In this document: piece after piece, positions 1 to 8,218 of the stretch
Layout of the letters: the number at the start of each line of letters is the position of its first letter
Position numbering within the stretch: the stretch's first letter is position 1
Program-made: the position numbers and the translations under genes
Assembly (NCBI RefSeq): GCF_007988905.1
Contig: NZ_BJVA01000001.1
Span: forward strand, 248,001-312,000
DNA from: Gluconobacter kanchanaburiensis NBRC 103587
GTDB taxonomy: Bacteria; Pseudomonadota; Alphaproteobacteria; Acetobacterales; Acetobacteraceae
Direction: 5' to 3'
Length of the DNA stretch: 64,000 nucleotides
The notes under the pieces: model-generated
Databases searched by the model: none
Seen by the model: only the letters and a program-made list of their open reading frames with translations
Told to the model about the DNA's origin: nothing

Positions 1-1
1 T

Positions 2-850
2 CTTCCGCTTCTGGCGGAAACCCGGGCAGGCGCTGTCATTCTCTCTCCCGCTTTTTCTGATAAGCTACCTCCCGATACTGCGGGGCTGGTTTGTAAAACG
101 CCCTATCTCGCCTGGGCCCGGGTCGCGACGCTGTTTCACCCGGCACCGACCTCAACCGGGCTGCACCATTCGACGGCCTGCATCGCCGACGATGCGGAAA
201 TCGGCGAAAACGTCGAAATCGGTCCTTTTGCGGTGATCGGCAACGGGGTTCGGATCGGTCGGGACAGTGTGATCGGCAGTCATGTCAGTATCGGGCAGAG
301 CGTGGAAATTGGTGCCCGGTGCCGGATCGGTGCGCATGCTGCGATTTCCCATGCGCGCATCGGCGAACGGGTCACCCTTTACCCGGGTGTTCGCATTGGT
401 CAGGATGGCTTCGGGTTTGCGGTTGGCCCCGATGGGTTCGAAACCGTGCCCCAGCTTGGTCTTGTCGTGCTGGAGGATGGTGTTGAAATCGGTGCCAATT
501 CCACAATTGATCGTGGATCGATGCGCGATACCCTGATCGGAGCCGGGACCCGTATCGATAATCTTGTGCAGATCGGGCATAATGCGCGTCTTGGGCGTTG
601 TTGCATTGTGGTCTCGCAGGCGGGTATTTCGGGCTCTACCGAACTCGGCGATTTTGTTACGATTGCCGCGCAGGCTGGACTTATCGGTCATATCAAAATC
701 GGCGCAAAAGCCCGGATTGGTGCTCAGTGCGGCGTGATGTCGGATGTAGATGCTGGAGCCGATGTCATCGGCAGTCCCGCCATGCCGTTCCGTGAGTTTT
801 TCCGGAACGTTGCGACCCTGCGCAGGCTCTCCCGCAAAAGCGCCGACTAG
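2..850 (+). CDS. lpxD: UDP-3-O-acylglucosamine N-acyltransferase LpxD (5' end outside window)
   Basis: Carries the last 282 residues of the enzyme that adds the N-linked 3-hydroxyacyl chain to UDP-3-O-acyl-glucosamine, using acyl-ACP, in cytoplasmic lipid A synthesis. The frame is open from base 2, so about 60 N-terminal residues of a usual 340-350 are missing. From about base 190 it is a continuous run of hexapeptide repeats (left-handed beta-helix). The family's catalytic-type His lies in QIGHNARLG (codon 578-580), followed by [12 protein letters not shown]. The C-terminal helix ends RLSRKSAD at a TAG. fabZ, lpxA and lpxI follow on the same strand, the usual lipid A block of alphaproteobacteria. 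Confidence 0.96.
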   Translation, partial: LPLLAETRAGAVILSPAFSDKLPPDTAGLVCKTPYLAWARVATLFHPAPTSTGLHHSTACIADDAEIGENVEIGPFAVIGNGVRIGRDSVIGSHVSIGQSVEIGARCRIGAHAAISHARIGERVTLYPGVRIGQDGFGFAVGPDGFETVPQLGLVVLEDGVEIGANSTIDRGSMRDTLIGAGTRIDNLVQIGHNARLGRCCIVVSQAGISGSTELGDFVTIAAQAGLIGHIKIGAKARIGAQCGVMSDVDAGADVIGSPAMPFREFFRNVATLRRLSRKSAD

Positions 851-977
851 TACTGGCGACTGGCGCTCCGGCGGCGCGGATGGTAACTCGGCCCTAGGTT
901 TGCTAAGGGAAGCCTTCCGCGCTGCCAGAACGCAGCCTGACTGATTTACAACACCGCTTGAAGGGCATGGTGAAACG

Positions 978-1478
978 ATGGACCGAGTGGACGCTTCAGC
1001 TGAACAGATGACTCCTGCTGCCGCTGACGGCCATCAGGTTCCGGAGAGCATCGACATCCTGAAGATCATGCAGTCGATCCCGCATCGTTATCCGTTCCTG
1101 CTGATCGACAAGATGGTCGAGATCCATGCCGGCCAGTCAGCCATCGGTATCAAGAACGTCACGGTCAACGAGCCTTTTTTCCAGGGCCATTTCCCGTCTC
1201 ATCCTGTCATGCCGGGTGTATTGATCGTCGAGGCCATGGCTCAGACCGCAGCTACGCTGGTCGTCATGACCCTTGGGGCCGCCTTTGAAGGGAAGCTCGT
1301 CTATTTCATGACGATCGAGAATGCGAAGTTCCGTCGGCCGGTCGGTCCGGGGGATCAGCTCCGGATCCATGTGGACAAAGAGCGCTCCCGCGCCAATGTC
1401 TGGAAGTTCAAGGGTATTGCCCGCGTTGATGGCGTGGCTGTCGCCGAGGCGACTTTCAGTGCGATGATTATGGGTTGA
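978..1478 (+). CDS. fabZ: 3-hydroxyacyl-[acyl-carrier-protein] dehydratase FabZ
   Basis: Hot-dog-fold dehydratase that converts 3-hydroxyacyl-ACP to trans-2-enoyl-ACP in fatty acid elongation. It competes with LpxA/LpxD for hydroxyacyl-ACP, hence the common clustering. The motif [20 protein letters not shown] is intact, with catalytic His71 and Glu85. At 166 residues it is slightly longer than the usual 145-155; the extra length is a polar N-terminal tail of about 22 residues before the conserved [16 protein letters not shown] start at an internal codon cannot be excluded, but ATG 978 is the first in-frame ATG. Its TGA overlaps a TTG of the lpxA frame, so lpxA is probably translationally coupled. 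Confidence 0.96.
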   Translation: MDRVDASAEQMTPAAADGHQVPESIDILKIMQSIPHRYPFLLIDKMVEIHAGQSAIGIKNVTVNEPFFQGHFPSHPVMPGVLIVEAMAQTAATLVVMTLGAAFEGKLVYFMTIENAKFRRPVGPGDQLRIHVDKERSRANVWKFKGIARVDGVAVAEATFSAMIMG

Positions 1479-1483
1479 TTCTG

Positions 1484-2341
1484 ATGCAGATGGCAGGCAA
1501 GCGCCCCGAAACCGCCGAAATCCACGCGACCGCAATCGTTGATCCGCGTGCACGCATCGGCGAGAACGTGCGCATCGGACCCTGGTGTCTGGTTGGCCCC
1601 AACGTCACGATCGGTGACGGGGTCTGTCTGCATGCGTCGGTTCTGGTGGATGGATACACGACCCTGCGCGAAGGCGTGGAAGTCTATCCATTCGTCACAA
1701 TTGGTCTGGCACCTCAGGACCTGAAATATGCAGGCGAGCCGACATTGTGCGAAGTCGGCGCCAACACGGTCATCCGTGAGAATGTCACGATCCATCGTGG
1801 AACCGCGCAGGGGCACGCCCTGACACGGATTGGCGCAAACTGTCTGATTATGGCCAATTCCCACGTCGCCCATGACTGTGTTCTGGGGAATCGCGTCATC
1901 ATCGTGAACAATGTGGTTATGGGTGGCCATGTTGAAATTGATGACGACGCCAAGATCATGGGCTCTGCCGCGCTCCATCAGTTCGTTCGTATAGGGCGTG
2001 GCGCCGTGGTCGGAGGTGTCTGTGGTGTGGAAATGGACGTCATTCCCTATGGAAGCGTGCTGGGTAACCGGGCCCGTCTGGTTGGCCTGAACTGGATCGG
2101 GCTGAAACGGTCCGGGGTGGGGCCGGACGAAATGCAGGCCATGCGTCGCGCGTTCCGGACACTTTATCCCCGTCACGGCGCCACCGAAACCGTGCTGGAA
2201 AGTCGCATCGCGGCGGTGCGTGAGGAATATGGTCATCTGCCGCGCATTGCGGAGATGCTGGACTTCATGGAGGCGCCCAGTCGGCGGGGCCTGACCCGCG
2301 TCGCGCGTCAGGAAGGGCAGTCCGAAACCGAAGGCGCCTGA
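1484..2341 (+). CDS. lpxA: Acyl-ACP--UDP-N-acetylglucosamine O-acyltransferase LpxA
   Basis: First enzyme of lipid A synthesis: transfers a 3-hydroxyacyl chain from ACP to the 3-OH of UDP-GlcNAc. The N-terminal two thirds is a hexapeptide-repeat beta-helix. The catalytic dyad region reads NSHVAHDC (His127 and His130 from ATG 1484). The C-terminal helical domain includes GLNWIGLKRSGV, which is typical of LpxA. Three starts are possible: TTG 1475 (overlapping the fabZ stop), ATG 1484 and ATG 1490. None has a strong Shine-Dalgarno site; ATG 1484 gives 285 residues, longer than the 262 of E. coli mainly at the C-terminus. lpxI begins 2 bases after the stop. Confidence 0.96.
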   Translation: MQMAGKRPETAEIHATAIVDPRARIGENVRIGPWCLVGPNVTIGDGVCLHASVLVDGYTTLREGVEVYPFVTIGLAPQDLKYAGEPTLCEVGANTVIRENVTIHRGTAQGHALTRIGANCLIMANSHVAHDCVLGNRVIIVNNVVMGGHVEIDDDAKIMGSAALHQFVRIGRGAVVGGVCGVEMDVIPYGSVLGNRARLVGLNWIGLKRSGVGPDEMQAMRRAFRTLYPRHGATETVLESRIAAVREEYGHLPRIAEMLDFMEAPSRRGLTRVARQEGQSETEGA

Positions 2342-2343
2342 CA

Positions 2344-3189
2344 GTGGGGGATCGGGGCTGCATTGGAATTCTGGCAGGTTCGGGGCCTCTTCCCGCGCAG
2401 GTCGCCGCCGCAGCTATCGCCAAAGGCCGGAAGGTTTTTGTGGTCGGCTTTCGCGATTTTGCGGATAGCGCCCGGCTTGCGCCCTATCCGCACGAGATCA
2501 TCCGTCTTGCGGCTGCGGGGGATATCCTCGGGGCTCTCAAACGCCATCAATGTCGTGAACTGGTGCTGATCGGGCCTGTCCGCCGCCCGGCATGGCGCGA
2601 TCTGCGTCCCGATGCCGAAGGTGCACGGATTCTGGCACGTCTGGGTCGGGCCATTTTCTCCGGTGATGATGGTCTGCTGGGAGCCGTTGTCCGCGTTCTG
2701 AGCGAAGAAGGATTTCATGTTCGCGGTGCGCATGAATTCCTTGAGCATGCAACAGGACGATCGGGAACGCTGGGGCGGGTGCTCCCTGATGCTCAGGCCC
2801 AGCGGGATATTATTCGTGGCGTTGAGGTCCTCAAGGCCATGGCTGTTCTCGATATTGGTCAGGGATGCGTCGTCCAGAACGGACTTGTTCTTGCTGTTGA
2901 AGCGCTTGAAGGAACGGACGCAATGCTGGGACGGTGTGGACGCCTCATGCAGGCTGGAAGTGGCGGCGTTTTGGTAAAAATGCCCAAAACGGGTCAGGAC
3001 CTGCGTGCTGACATGCCAACGATCGGGCCCGAAACGCTGGAGAATGCGGCCCGGAACGGATTGAGAGGTGTGGCGTTTCAGCCCGGAGTAACGCTCATGA
3101 CGGACCCTGCGGGCTGTGTCAGGCTGGCCGACCGCTACGGACTGTTTTTGTATGGGCTGACGCCGGAAGATCTGAAGGATAGCAAATGA
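2344..3189 (+). CDS. lpxI: UDP-2,3-diacylglucosamine pyrophosphatase LpxI (DUF1009)
   Basis: Hydrolyses UDP-2,3-diacylglucosamine to lipid X and UMP, the fourth lipid A step. LpxI is the alphaproteobacterial replacement for LpxH and is unrelated to it in fold. The 281-residue protein has the family pattern: N-terminal IGILAGSGPLPAQVA, a central GRVLPDAQAQRDI, and a C-terminal domain with GVLVKMPKTGQDLRADMPTIG and GVAFQPG. The start is GTG 2344, two bases after lpxA. The stop overlaps the next ATG (ATGA, 3186-3189), so the following glyoxalase gene is in the same transcript. Specificity is inferred from family and from position beside lpxA. Confidence 0.93.
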   Translation: MGDRGCIGILAGSGPLPAQVAAAAIAKGRKVFVVGFRDFADSARLAPYPHEIIRLAAAGDILGALKRHQCRELVLIGPVRRPAWRDLRPDAEGARILARLGRAIFSGDDGLLGAVVRVLSEEGFHVRGAHEFLEHATGRSGTLGRVLPDAQAQRDIIRGVEVLKAMAVLDIGQGCVVQNGLVLAVEALEGTDAMLGRCGRLMQAGSGGVLVKMPKTGQDLRADMPTIGPETLENAARNGLRGVAFQPGVTLMTDPAGCVRLADRYGLFLYGLTPEDLKDSK

Positions 3190-3575
3190 ATACGTTTCTG
3201 CATACGATGGTCAGAATCCGGGATATCGACCGGAGTCTGGCATTCTACAAACTGCTCGGCATGAAAGAACTGCGCCGGAAGGAAGTGCGGGAAGGGCGTT
3301 ATACGCTGGTTTTTATCGGATTCGCCGATAACGAGCATGGACAGGCCGAAATCGAGTTGACGTATAACTGGGACCAGGAAGGCGATTATGACGTCGGAAC
3401 CGGGTTCGGTCATTTTGCGATCGGTGTTCCCGATGTTGCTGCTCTGGTGGAGGCGGTCCGTGCGGGAGGCGGCAAGGTGACGCGCGAGGCGGGTCCTCTG
3501 AAATTCGGCACAATCATCATTGCTTTCGTCGAGGACCCGGACGGTTACAAGATCGAACTTATTGAGAAGAACTAG
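3186..3575 (+). CDS. gloA: Lactoylglutathione lyase (glyoxalase I)
   Basis: Isomerises the hemithioacetal of methylglyoxal and glutathione to S-lactoylglutathione. The 129-residue vicinal-oxygen-chelate protein has the four metal ligands of bacterial GloA at the expected spacing: His6 (FLHTMVRI), Glu57 (AEIELTYNW), His76 (GFGHFAIGV) and Glu124 (YKIELIE). The E. coli type is Ni-dependent, and the same is likely here. The ATG overlaps the lpxI stop by four bases. Its last 17 bases overlap the end of the convergent H-box mini gene, with no obvious terminator hairpin between them. A glutathione synthetase gene lies at about 40 kb. Confidence 0.94.
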   Translation: MNTFLHTMVRIRDIDRSLAFYKLLGMKELRRKEVREGRYTLVFIGFADNEHGQAEIELTYNWDQEGDYDVGTGFGHFAIGVPDVAALVEAVRAGGGKVTREAGPLKFGTIIIAFVEDPDGYKIELIEKN

Positions 3576-3783
3576 CTTTTTTCAGAAGTTTTAATGCTTT
3601 CTCCAGCGCCGTGACAATTGTCGCGGCGTTTTCTTTTACTGCCGGATCGCTATGGGATTTTAGAATATCCGCACAGAGCAGCGCGGGGGCCAGGGCATTG
3701 CGCAGATCATGCCTGAATGTTGCGATATCCTCTGTCTGCGGGGTGGAGATGTCTGAGGACACGCTTTTGCTGGACTCGGTCAT
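3559..3783 (-). CDS. Orphan 74-residue H-box (histidine kinase DHp-like) protein
   Basis: Small protein that looks like an isolated dimerisation/histidine-phosphotransfer hairpin of a HisKA-type kinase. The H-box-like motif is FRHDLRNALAPALLCADIL with candidate phospho-acceptor His25, followed by a second amphipathic helix from about residue 47 (PAVKENAATIVTALEKALKLL). No ATP-binding domain (N, G1, G2 boxes), receiver or membrane segment exists in or next to it. ATG 3783 is preferred over the upstream ATG 3816 because AGGAAG lies 9 bases before it. The upstream option would also run into the divergent rpmH promoter. It ends 17 bases inside the 3' end of gloA. A role as a phosphotransfer or kinase-binding protein is an inference; there is no partner nearby. 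Confidence 0.7.
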   Translation of the reverse strand: MTESSKSVSSDISTPQTEDIATFRHDLRNALAPALLCADILKSHSDPAVKENAATIVTALEKALKLLKKASSSQ

Positions 3784-3809
3784 TGTCTGAACTTCCTGTA
3801 GGTCTGGCA

Positions 3810-3838
3810 TTGACATGAGTGGCCTGCGTGCTTACAAG
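3810..3838 (+). promoter_or_regulatory. Sigma-70-type promoter for rpmH operon
   Basis: Perfect -35 hexamer TTGACA (3810-3815), 17-base spacer, and -10 TACAAG (3833-3838, 4 of 6 matches to TATAAT). It lies about 90 bases before the rpmH start and is the only consensus-like promoter before the six-gene run rpmH-rnpA-yidD-yidC-engB-argB. Called by eye. Confidence 0.65.
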
Positions 3839-3930
3839 CCCGGGTCTCAATCACCGGGCGTTTCGTGCGCCCGATCGACGCGGATGTCCAGTAACAGAGA
3901 CGTCCGCCTGATTATTTAAGGATCAACGTC

Positions 3931-4065
3931 ATGAAGCGCACGTATCAACCCTCCAAGCTGGTTCGCAAGCGTCGTCACGGTTTCCGTACGCGTAGCGAGA
4001 CCGTCGGCGGCCGCCGCGTGCTTGCCAACCGTCGCGCCAAGGGCCGTAAGAAGCTCTCCGCCTGA
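3931..4065 (+). CDS. rpmH: 50S ribosomal protein L34
   Basis: Very basic 44-residue large-subunit ribosomal protein: begins [18 protein letters not shown] and ends [12 protein letters not shown], matching L34 end to end. It has a good ribosome binding site (AAGGA at 3918-3922) and a strong upstream promoter. Its TGA (4063-4065) overlaps the CTG codon that is the most likely start of rnpA. rpmH-rnpA is one of the most conserved gene pairs in bacteria. Confidence 0.98.
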   Translation: MKRTYQPSKLVRKRRHGFRTRSETVGGRRVLANRRAKGRKKLSA

Positions 4066-4475
4066 GTTCGCGGAACATCAGCACGACCCATACGCCGCAC
4101 CGCCTGAAAAAGCGGTCGCAGTTTCTGCGTGTAGCCGGGAAGGGGCGTAAGGTCGCCACTCCCGGAATGGTTGTGCAACTCCTGTTAGACGACGCGACTG
4201 AGACCCGCGTTGGTTTCACGGTTACCAAGAAAGTCGGTAATTCCGTCATTCGAAACCGTACCCGTCGTCGTCTTCGGGAAGCCCTGCGCCTTGTCGCGCG
4301 GGAGGACGGGATACCGTCTGGAGATTTCGTCCTGATTGGGCGTGACAAAACCCGGGGACGGGACTTTTCTCTTCTGAAAAACGATCTGCGACATGCCCTT
4401 CGCAAGGGGGGGGATGTCAGCTCTGGCGATAATCCGCGTGCAGAGCCTGCCGGAAAGTCGGTCCGCGCGAAATGA
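4062..4475 (+). CDS. rnpA: Ribonuclease P protein component, non-canonical start
   Basis: Protein subunit of RNase P, which with the M1 RNA matures tRNA 5' ends. The conserved body is clear: [17 protein letters not shown], then [20 protein letters not shown] (the RNR signature) and [11 protein letters not shown]. The N-terminal [11 protein letters not shown] segment is upstream of the first ATG (4167), and the frame back to the stop at 4047 contains no ATG, GTG or TTG. The best candidate start is CTG 4062, which overlaps the rpmH TGA as CTGA and gives 137 residues; CTG 4104 (123 residues) and ATC 4077 are alternatives. The 102-residue version from ATG 4167 would lack conserved substrate-binding residues. 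The stop overlaps the yidD start (ATGA). Confidence 0.88.
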   Translation: MSSRNISTTHTPHRLKKRSQFLRVAGKGRKVATPGMVVQLLLDDATETRVGFTVTKKVGNSVIRNRTRRRLREALRLVAREDGIPSGDFVLIGRDKTRGRDFSLLKNDLRHALRKGGDVSSGDNPRAEPAGKSVRAK

Positions 4476-4723
4476 TTGCGCCCATGATCAGGCAAGCTGT
4501 CACGGCCCTGATGCTTTCATTGATCGACGCCTACAAGCTTTTCATCAGTCCCTTCATAGGCACCAACTGCCGTTTTGATCCGACGTGCAGCAGTTATGCG
4601 CTGACAGTGATCCGGGAGCATGGTCCTTTCCGGGGTGGATGGCTGGCTATTTGCCGGATCGCACGTTGTCATCCCTGGGCCAAAGGTGGAACGGATCTGC
4701 CTCCGAAGCCACACCATCATTAA
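4472..4723 (+). CDS. yidD: Membrane protein insertion efficiency factor YidD
   Basis: Small membrane-associated protein (83 residues) that helps YidC insert inner-membrane proteins. The family motif is complete: [20 protein letters not shown], then the [20 protein letters not shown] block ending in GGTDLPP. An amphipathic N-terminal helix precedes it. ATG 4472 overlaps the rnpA stop; ATG 4484 (MIRQAV) is an alternative start. yidC follows about 100 bases downstream, the standard order. Confidence 0.96.
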   Translation: MIAPMIRQAVTALMLSLIDAYKLFISPFIGTNCRFDPTCSSYALTVIREHGPFRGGWLAICRIARCHPWAKGGTDLPPKPHHH

Positions 4724-4825
4724 AAAAGCCCGGCAAAACATGCGCCGCCTATTGTTTTGAACGCGCTTTTCGGCCACTTGAGGCGCAAGCCCTATCCAGT
4801 GAGACGAAAGACCGGCATCCGCCCG

Positions 4826-6550
4826 ATGGACATCAAGCGCATTATTGCGGCCACCATTCTCTCGGCCCTTATCCTGATCGGTTTCGACTATTTCATGCCG
4901 AAACCCCATCAGGATGATCCCCATCCCGACACTCATGTGACCGCACAGGTCCAGAAGAGCGCTCCTGTCCCACCTGTTTCCGCGGCCGAGGCCGCGCCAG
5001 GGCCGGTCAGTGCACGACGTATCTCCATTACCGGGCCGGACGTTCAGGGGTCTCTCAACCTGCAAGGTGCAGTGCTGGATGACCTGATTCTCACGAAGTA
5101 TCGTGAGACGCTCGCCAAGGACAGCCCGCTGGTGCGTCTTTTGGACAAGGCTGGGAGCGCGCATCCGACCTTTGTCGCGGTCGGTTGGACCAATGCGCCA
5201 GGCTCGAACGTACGGGTGCCGGACCTGAACACCGTTTGGGAAAGTGCGGATGAGGCGCTGACGCCGGATCATCCTGTCACCCTTCACTGGGATAACGGGG
5301 AGGGACTGGTGTTCTCAATCCAGATCGGATTGGACGCGCATTACATGTTCGCGGTGAGCCAGGCGGTGGAGAACCATTCGGGCCAGCCTGTGGCGCTTGT
5401 GCCCTTCCAGCGTGTACAGCGTGATTACGATGCGCCGGAAGGAGCCTTCACCGCCCATGAAGGTCCGATCGCCGTCGTTGGTGGCCGGATGCAGGACGAA
5501 AGCTACAAGAACCTGCGTAAAGGGGCGGACCACCCGGATCACGTCTCCTGGTCTTCCACAGGCACCAGTGGGTGGGACGGCATTAGCGACAAGTTCTGGC
5601 TGACGGCTGTGGCGCCCGCTGACGGAACGCCCGTTACCGCGAGCTTTGCCTATGTCCCGGGGAGCACATCCGGGTCCTATCAGGTGGGTATGTCGGCACA
5701 GACCGCCCAGCAGATCATGCCGAACGGCTCCATTACTGCGAAGAGCCACGTCTTTGCGGGTGCGAAGGTTGTCAGCCTGCTGCAGGGCTACAGCAAACAG
5801 CTCGGTATTCCGGACCTGGACAAGGCGATCGACTTCGGCTGGTTCAGCTTCCTGACCCGGCCGCTGCTGACGCTTCTGCACTGGCTGTATCTGCATATCG
5901 GCAATTTCGGCCTCGCGCTGATGGCGCTGACGCTGATCGTCAAGATCGTTCTTTTCCCGCTGGCCTCCAAGGCGGCGCAGTCTTCGGCGCGCATGCGTCT
6001 GCTGGCGCCGAAGGTCAAGGAAATCCGGGAGAAGAACAAGGACGATCCGATGGCCATGAACCAGAAGGTCATGGCGCTGTATCGTGAGGAGAAGGTGAGC
6101 CCGGCGAGCGGCTGTCTGCCGATGCTGATCCAGGCGCCGATTTTCTTCTGCTTGTACAAGATCCTGAACATCAGTATCGATGCACGCCATGCGCCGTTCT
6201 TCGGCTGGATCCATGATCTGTCGATGCCGGACCCGACGAACGTGTTCAATCTGTTCGGACTGCTGCCATTCGATCCGACGCATTATTCATCGTTCCTGCA
6301 TGTTAGCATCTGGGGTACGGCGCTCGGCTTGACGTTCTGGCTGTTGCAGCGCCAGACCAGTTCAACGGCGAGCCTTGATCCGGCACAGGCACGGATGATG
6401 CAGTTCATGCCGCTGGTCTATGTGTTCTTCATGTCCGGCTTCCCGGCCAGTCTTCTGGTCTATTACACTTGGAACAACCTGCTGACGGTTGCGCAGCAGA
6501 TCTTCATCCAGCGCCGGACGGGTCTGCCCGTTCCGGTATCGCGGACCTGA
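4826..6550 (+). CDS. yidC: Membrane protein insertase YidC
   Basis: Inserts and folds inner-membrane proteins alone or with SecYEG. From ATG 4826 (MDIKRIIAATILSALILIGF) it is 574 residues: one N-terminal membrane helix, a large periplasmic beta-sandwich domain to about residue 310, and the conserved five-helix core starting FLTRPLLTLLHWLYLHIGNF. The hydrophilic loop SKAAQSSARMRLLAPKVKEI and the segment GCLPMLIQAPIFFCLYKIL are typical. The frame extends upstream to TTG 4757, but that gives an unlikely charged extension. The engB start lies 14 bases after the stop. Confidence 0.97.
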   Translation: MDIKRIIAATILSALILIGFDYFMPKPHQDDPHPDTHVTAQVQKSAPVPPVSAAEAAPGPVSARRISITGPDVQGSLNLQGAVLDDLILTKYRETLAKDSPLVRLLDKAGSAHPTFVAVGWTNAPGSNVRVPDLNTVWESADEALTPDHPVTLHWDNGEGLVFSIQIGLDAHYMFAVSQAVENHSGQPVALVPFQRVQRDYDAPEGAFTAHEGPIAVVGGRMQDESYKNLRKGADHPDHVSWSSTGTSGWDGISDKFWLTAVAPADGTPVTASFAYVPGSTSGSYQVGMSAQTAQQIMPNGSITAKSHVFAGAKVVSLLQGYSKQLGIPDLDKAIDFGWFSFLTRPLLTLLHWLYLHIGNFGLALMALTLIVKIVLFPLASKAAQSSARMRLLAPKVKEIREKNKDDPMAMNQKVMALYREEKVSPASGCLPMLIQAPIFFCLYKILNISIDARHAPFFGWIHDLSMPDPTNVFNLFGLLPFDPTHYSSFLHVSIWGTALGLTFWLLQRQTSSTASLDPAQARMMQFMPLVYVFFMSGFPASLLVYYTWNNLLTVAQQIFIQRRTGLPVPVSRT

Positions 6551-6564
6551 GGTCTGGCAGAGAC

Positions 6565-7248
6565 ATGATGAAAGAAATCCCGGGTCCTCCGACCGAGGCC
6601 CAGATCGAGGACGGGCGACTTCTGTTCGCGGGGGAATGTGAGTTCTTCTTCGGCTCGCAGAAGATCGACCAGCTTCCGCCTGTGGGCCGGCCGGAAGTGG
6701 CGTTCGCGGGCCGTTCCAATGTCGGCAAGTCCAGTATCATCAATGCCCTGACGGGACGGCGCGCGCTGGCGCGGGCCTCGTCTGAGCCGGGACGGACGAA
6801 GCAGCTCAACTTCTTCAATCTGGCGGACCGGCTGTCTCTCGTGGACATGCCGGGCTACGGGTTCGCCAAGGCAGCGAAGTCGGTCAAGGAAGACTGGCAG
6901 GACATGATGTTCGCCTATCTCCGCGGTCGGACCACGCTGGAACGAGTTATTCTGCTTTTAGATGCGCGGATCGAGCTCAAGGCATCGGACAAGGATGTCA
7001 TGGAGTTGCTGGATCGCGCGGCCGTGGTGTTCCAGATCGTGCTGACCAAGTGCGATCAGGTGAAGCCGAAGGCACTGGCTGCGAAGATCGCGGAAGTCGA
7101 GGCGCTGGCGCTCAAGCATGCCGCCGCCTACCCGCGCATCATTGCTACGAGCAGTGAAACCGGCTTTGGAATCGAGGATCTGCGGGCGGAAATCGCCCGT
7201 TTTGCCGTGCCACTTCAGGCGTCAGGGGAAGGACAGTCCGGATCATGA
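6565..7248 (+). CDS. engB: Ribosome biogenesis GTPase EngB (YsxC/YihA)
   Basis: TRAFAC GTPase for assembly of the 50S subunit. The 227-residue protein shows the G motifs in order: P-loop [19 protein letters not shown] (switch I), DMPGYGF (G3), TKCDQVK (G4) and TSSETGFG (G5). The start is taken at ATG 6565 (MMKEIPGPP), 14 bases after yidC; the longer frame inside yidC is not needed. Its stop overlaps the argB ATG (ATGA). Linkage to yidC is usual in alphaproteobacteria. Confidence 0.95.
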   Translation: MMKEIPGPPTEAQIEDGRLLFAGECEFFFGSQKIDQLPPVGRPEVAFAGRSNVGKSSIINALTGRRALARASSEPGRTKQLNFFNLADRLSLVDMPGYGFAKAAKSVKEDWQDMMFAYLRGRTTLERVILLLDARIELKASDKDVMELLDRAAVVFQIVLTKCDQVKPKALAAKIAEVEALALKHAAAYPRIIATSSETGFGIEDLRAEIARFAVPLQASGEGQSGS

Positions 7249-8192
7249 CCAGCAAAACCCCCAACAGCACTCACAGCGACAAGCTGCCCGAGGTGCCTCC
7301 CGTCGTGAATGCCGAAGAGGCCCAGCAGCAGGCAGCCATCCTGTCCAGTGCGCTGCCATTTCTGCGGCGCTATGCCGGCGACACCATCGTCGTCAAATAT
7401 GGTGGCCATGCCATGGGCGAGGGCAAGCTGGCGCATGCATTCGGTTATGACATTGCCCTGCTCAAGCTCGTCGGCATCAATCCGATCGTGGTGCATGGTG
7501 GCGGACCGCAGATCAGTGCCATGCTCGACCGACTCAAGATTCGTTCCGAGTTCATTGATGGTCTGCGTGTAACTGACAAGTCGATGGTCGATGTGATCGA
7601 GATGGTCTTGTCGGGCAGCGTCAACAAGCAGGTTGCGGAACTCATCAACCGGGCCGGAGCGCTGGCTGTCGGCCTGTCAGGCAAGGATGGTGGCCTGATC
7701 AAGGCGAGGCGTCTGACGCGGACGAGACGGGATCCCGGAAGCGAAATCGAGAAGGTCATCGACCTTGGGTTTGTGGGGCAGCCCGAAAAGATTGATCCGC
7801 GCGTTCTTTACGCTCTTCTTGGCGCAGGGCTGATTCCCGTCATTGCGCCGGTCGGTGTCGGTGAGAATGGCGAGACCTATAACATCAACGCGGACACGGC
7901 AGCAGGTGCGATTGCGGGAGCCGTTCACGCATCGCGTCTTCTGATGCTGACGGACGTTCCGGGTGTTCTGGATGAAAATGGCAAGCTGATTGAGGAATTG
8001 AGCGCGGAAGAAGCTCGTCGTCGTATTGCGGATGGGTCGATTTCAGGGGGAATGATTCCCAAGGTCGAGACGTGTCTCGAAGCTGTTCAGAAGGGCGCGA
8101 AGGCTGCGGTCATTCTGGATGGCCGCGTGCCGCATAGCTGCCTTTTGGAGCTGTTTACGCGGGCTGGGCCGGGTACGCTCATCAAGGCCTGA
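7245..8192 (+). CDS. argB: Acetylglutamate kinase
   Basis: Phosphorylates N-acetylglutamate in the second step of arginine synthesis. The 315-residue amino-acid-kinase-fold protein has VVKYGGHAM (phosphate-binding lysine), [31 protein letters not shown] and [10 protein letters not shown]. An extra N-terminal tail of about 40 residues precedes the first conserved helix, as in arginine-inhibited ArgB enzymes. Feedback inhibition by arginine is therefore possible but not shown. It is the last gene of the rpmH run; a hairpin about 30 bases after its stop is a candidate terminator. Confidence 0.97.
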   Translation: MTSKTPNSTHSDKLPEVPPVVNAEEAQQQAAILSSALPFLRRYAGDTIVVKYGGHAMGEGKLAHAFGYDIALLKLVGINPIVVHGGGPQISAMLDRLKIRSEFIDGLRVTDKSMVDVIEMVLSGSVNKQVAELINRAGALAVGLSGKDGGLIKARRLTRTRRDPGSEIEKVIDLGFVGQPEKIDPRVLYALLGAGLIPVIAPVGVGENGETYNINADTAAGAIAGAVHASRLLMLTDVPGVLDENGKLIEELSAEEARRRIADGSISGGMIPKVETCLEAVQKGAKAAVILDGRVPHSCLLELFTRAGPGTLIKA

Positions 8193-8218
8193 CGAAGGCC
8201 ACGTGCTTTTAGAAGGGA

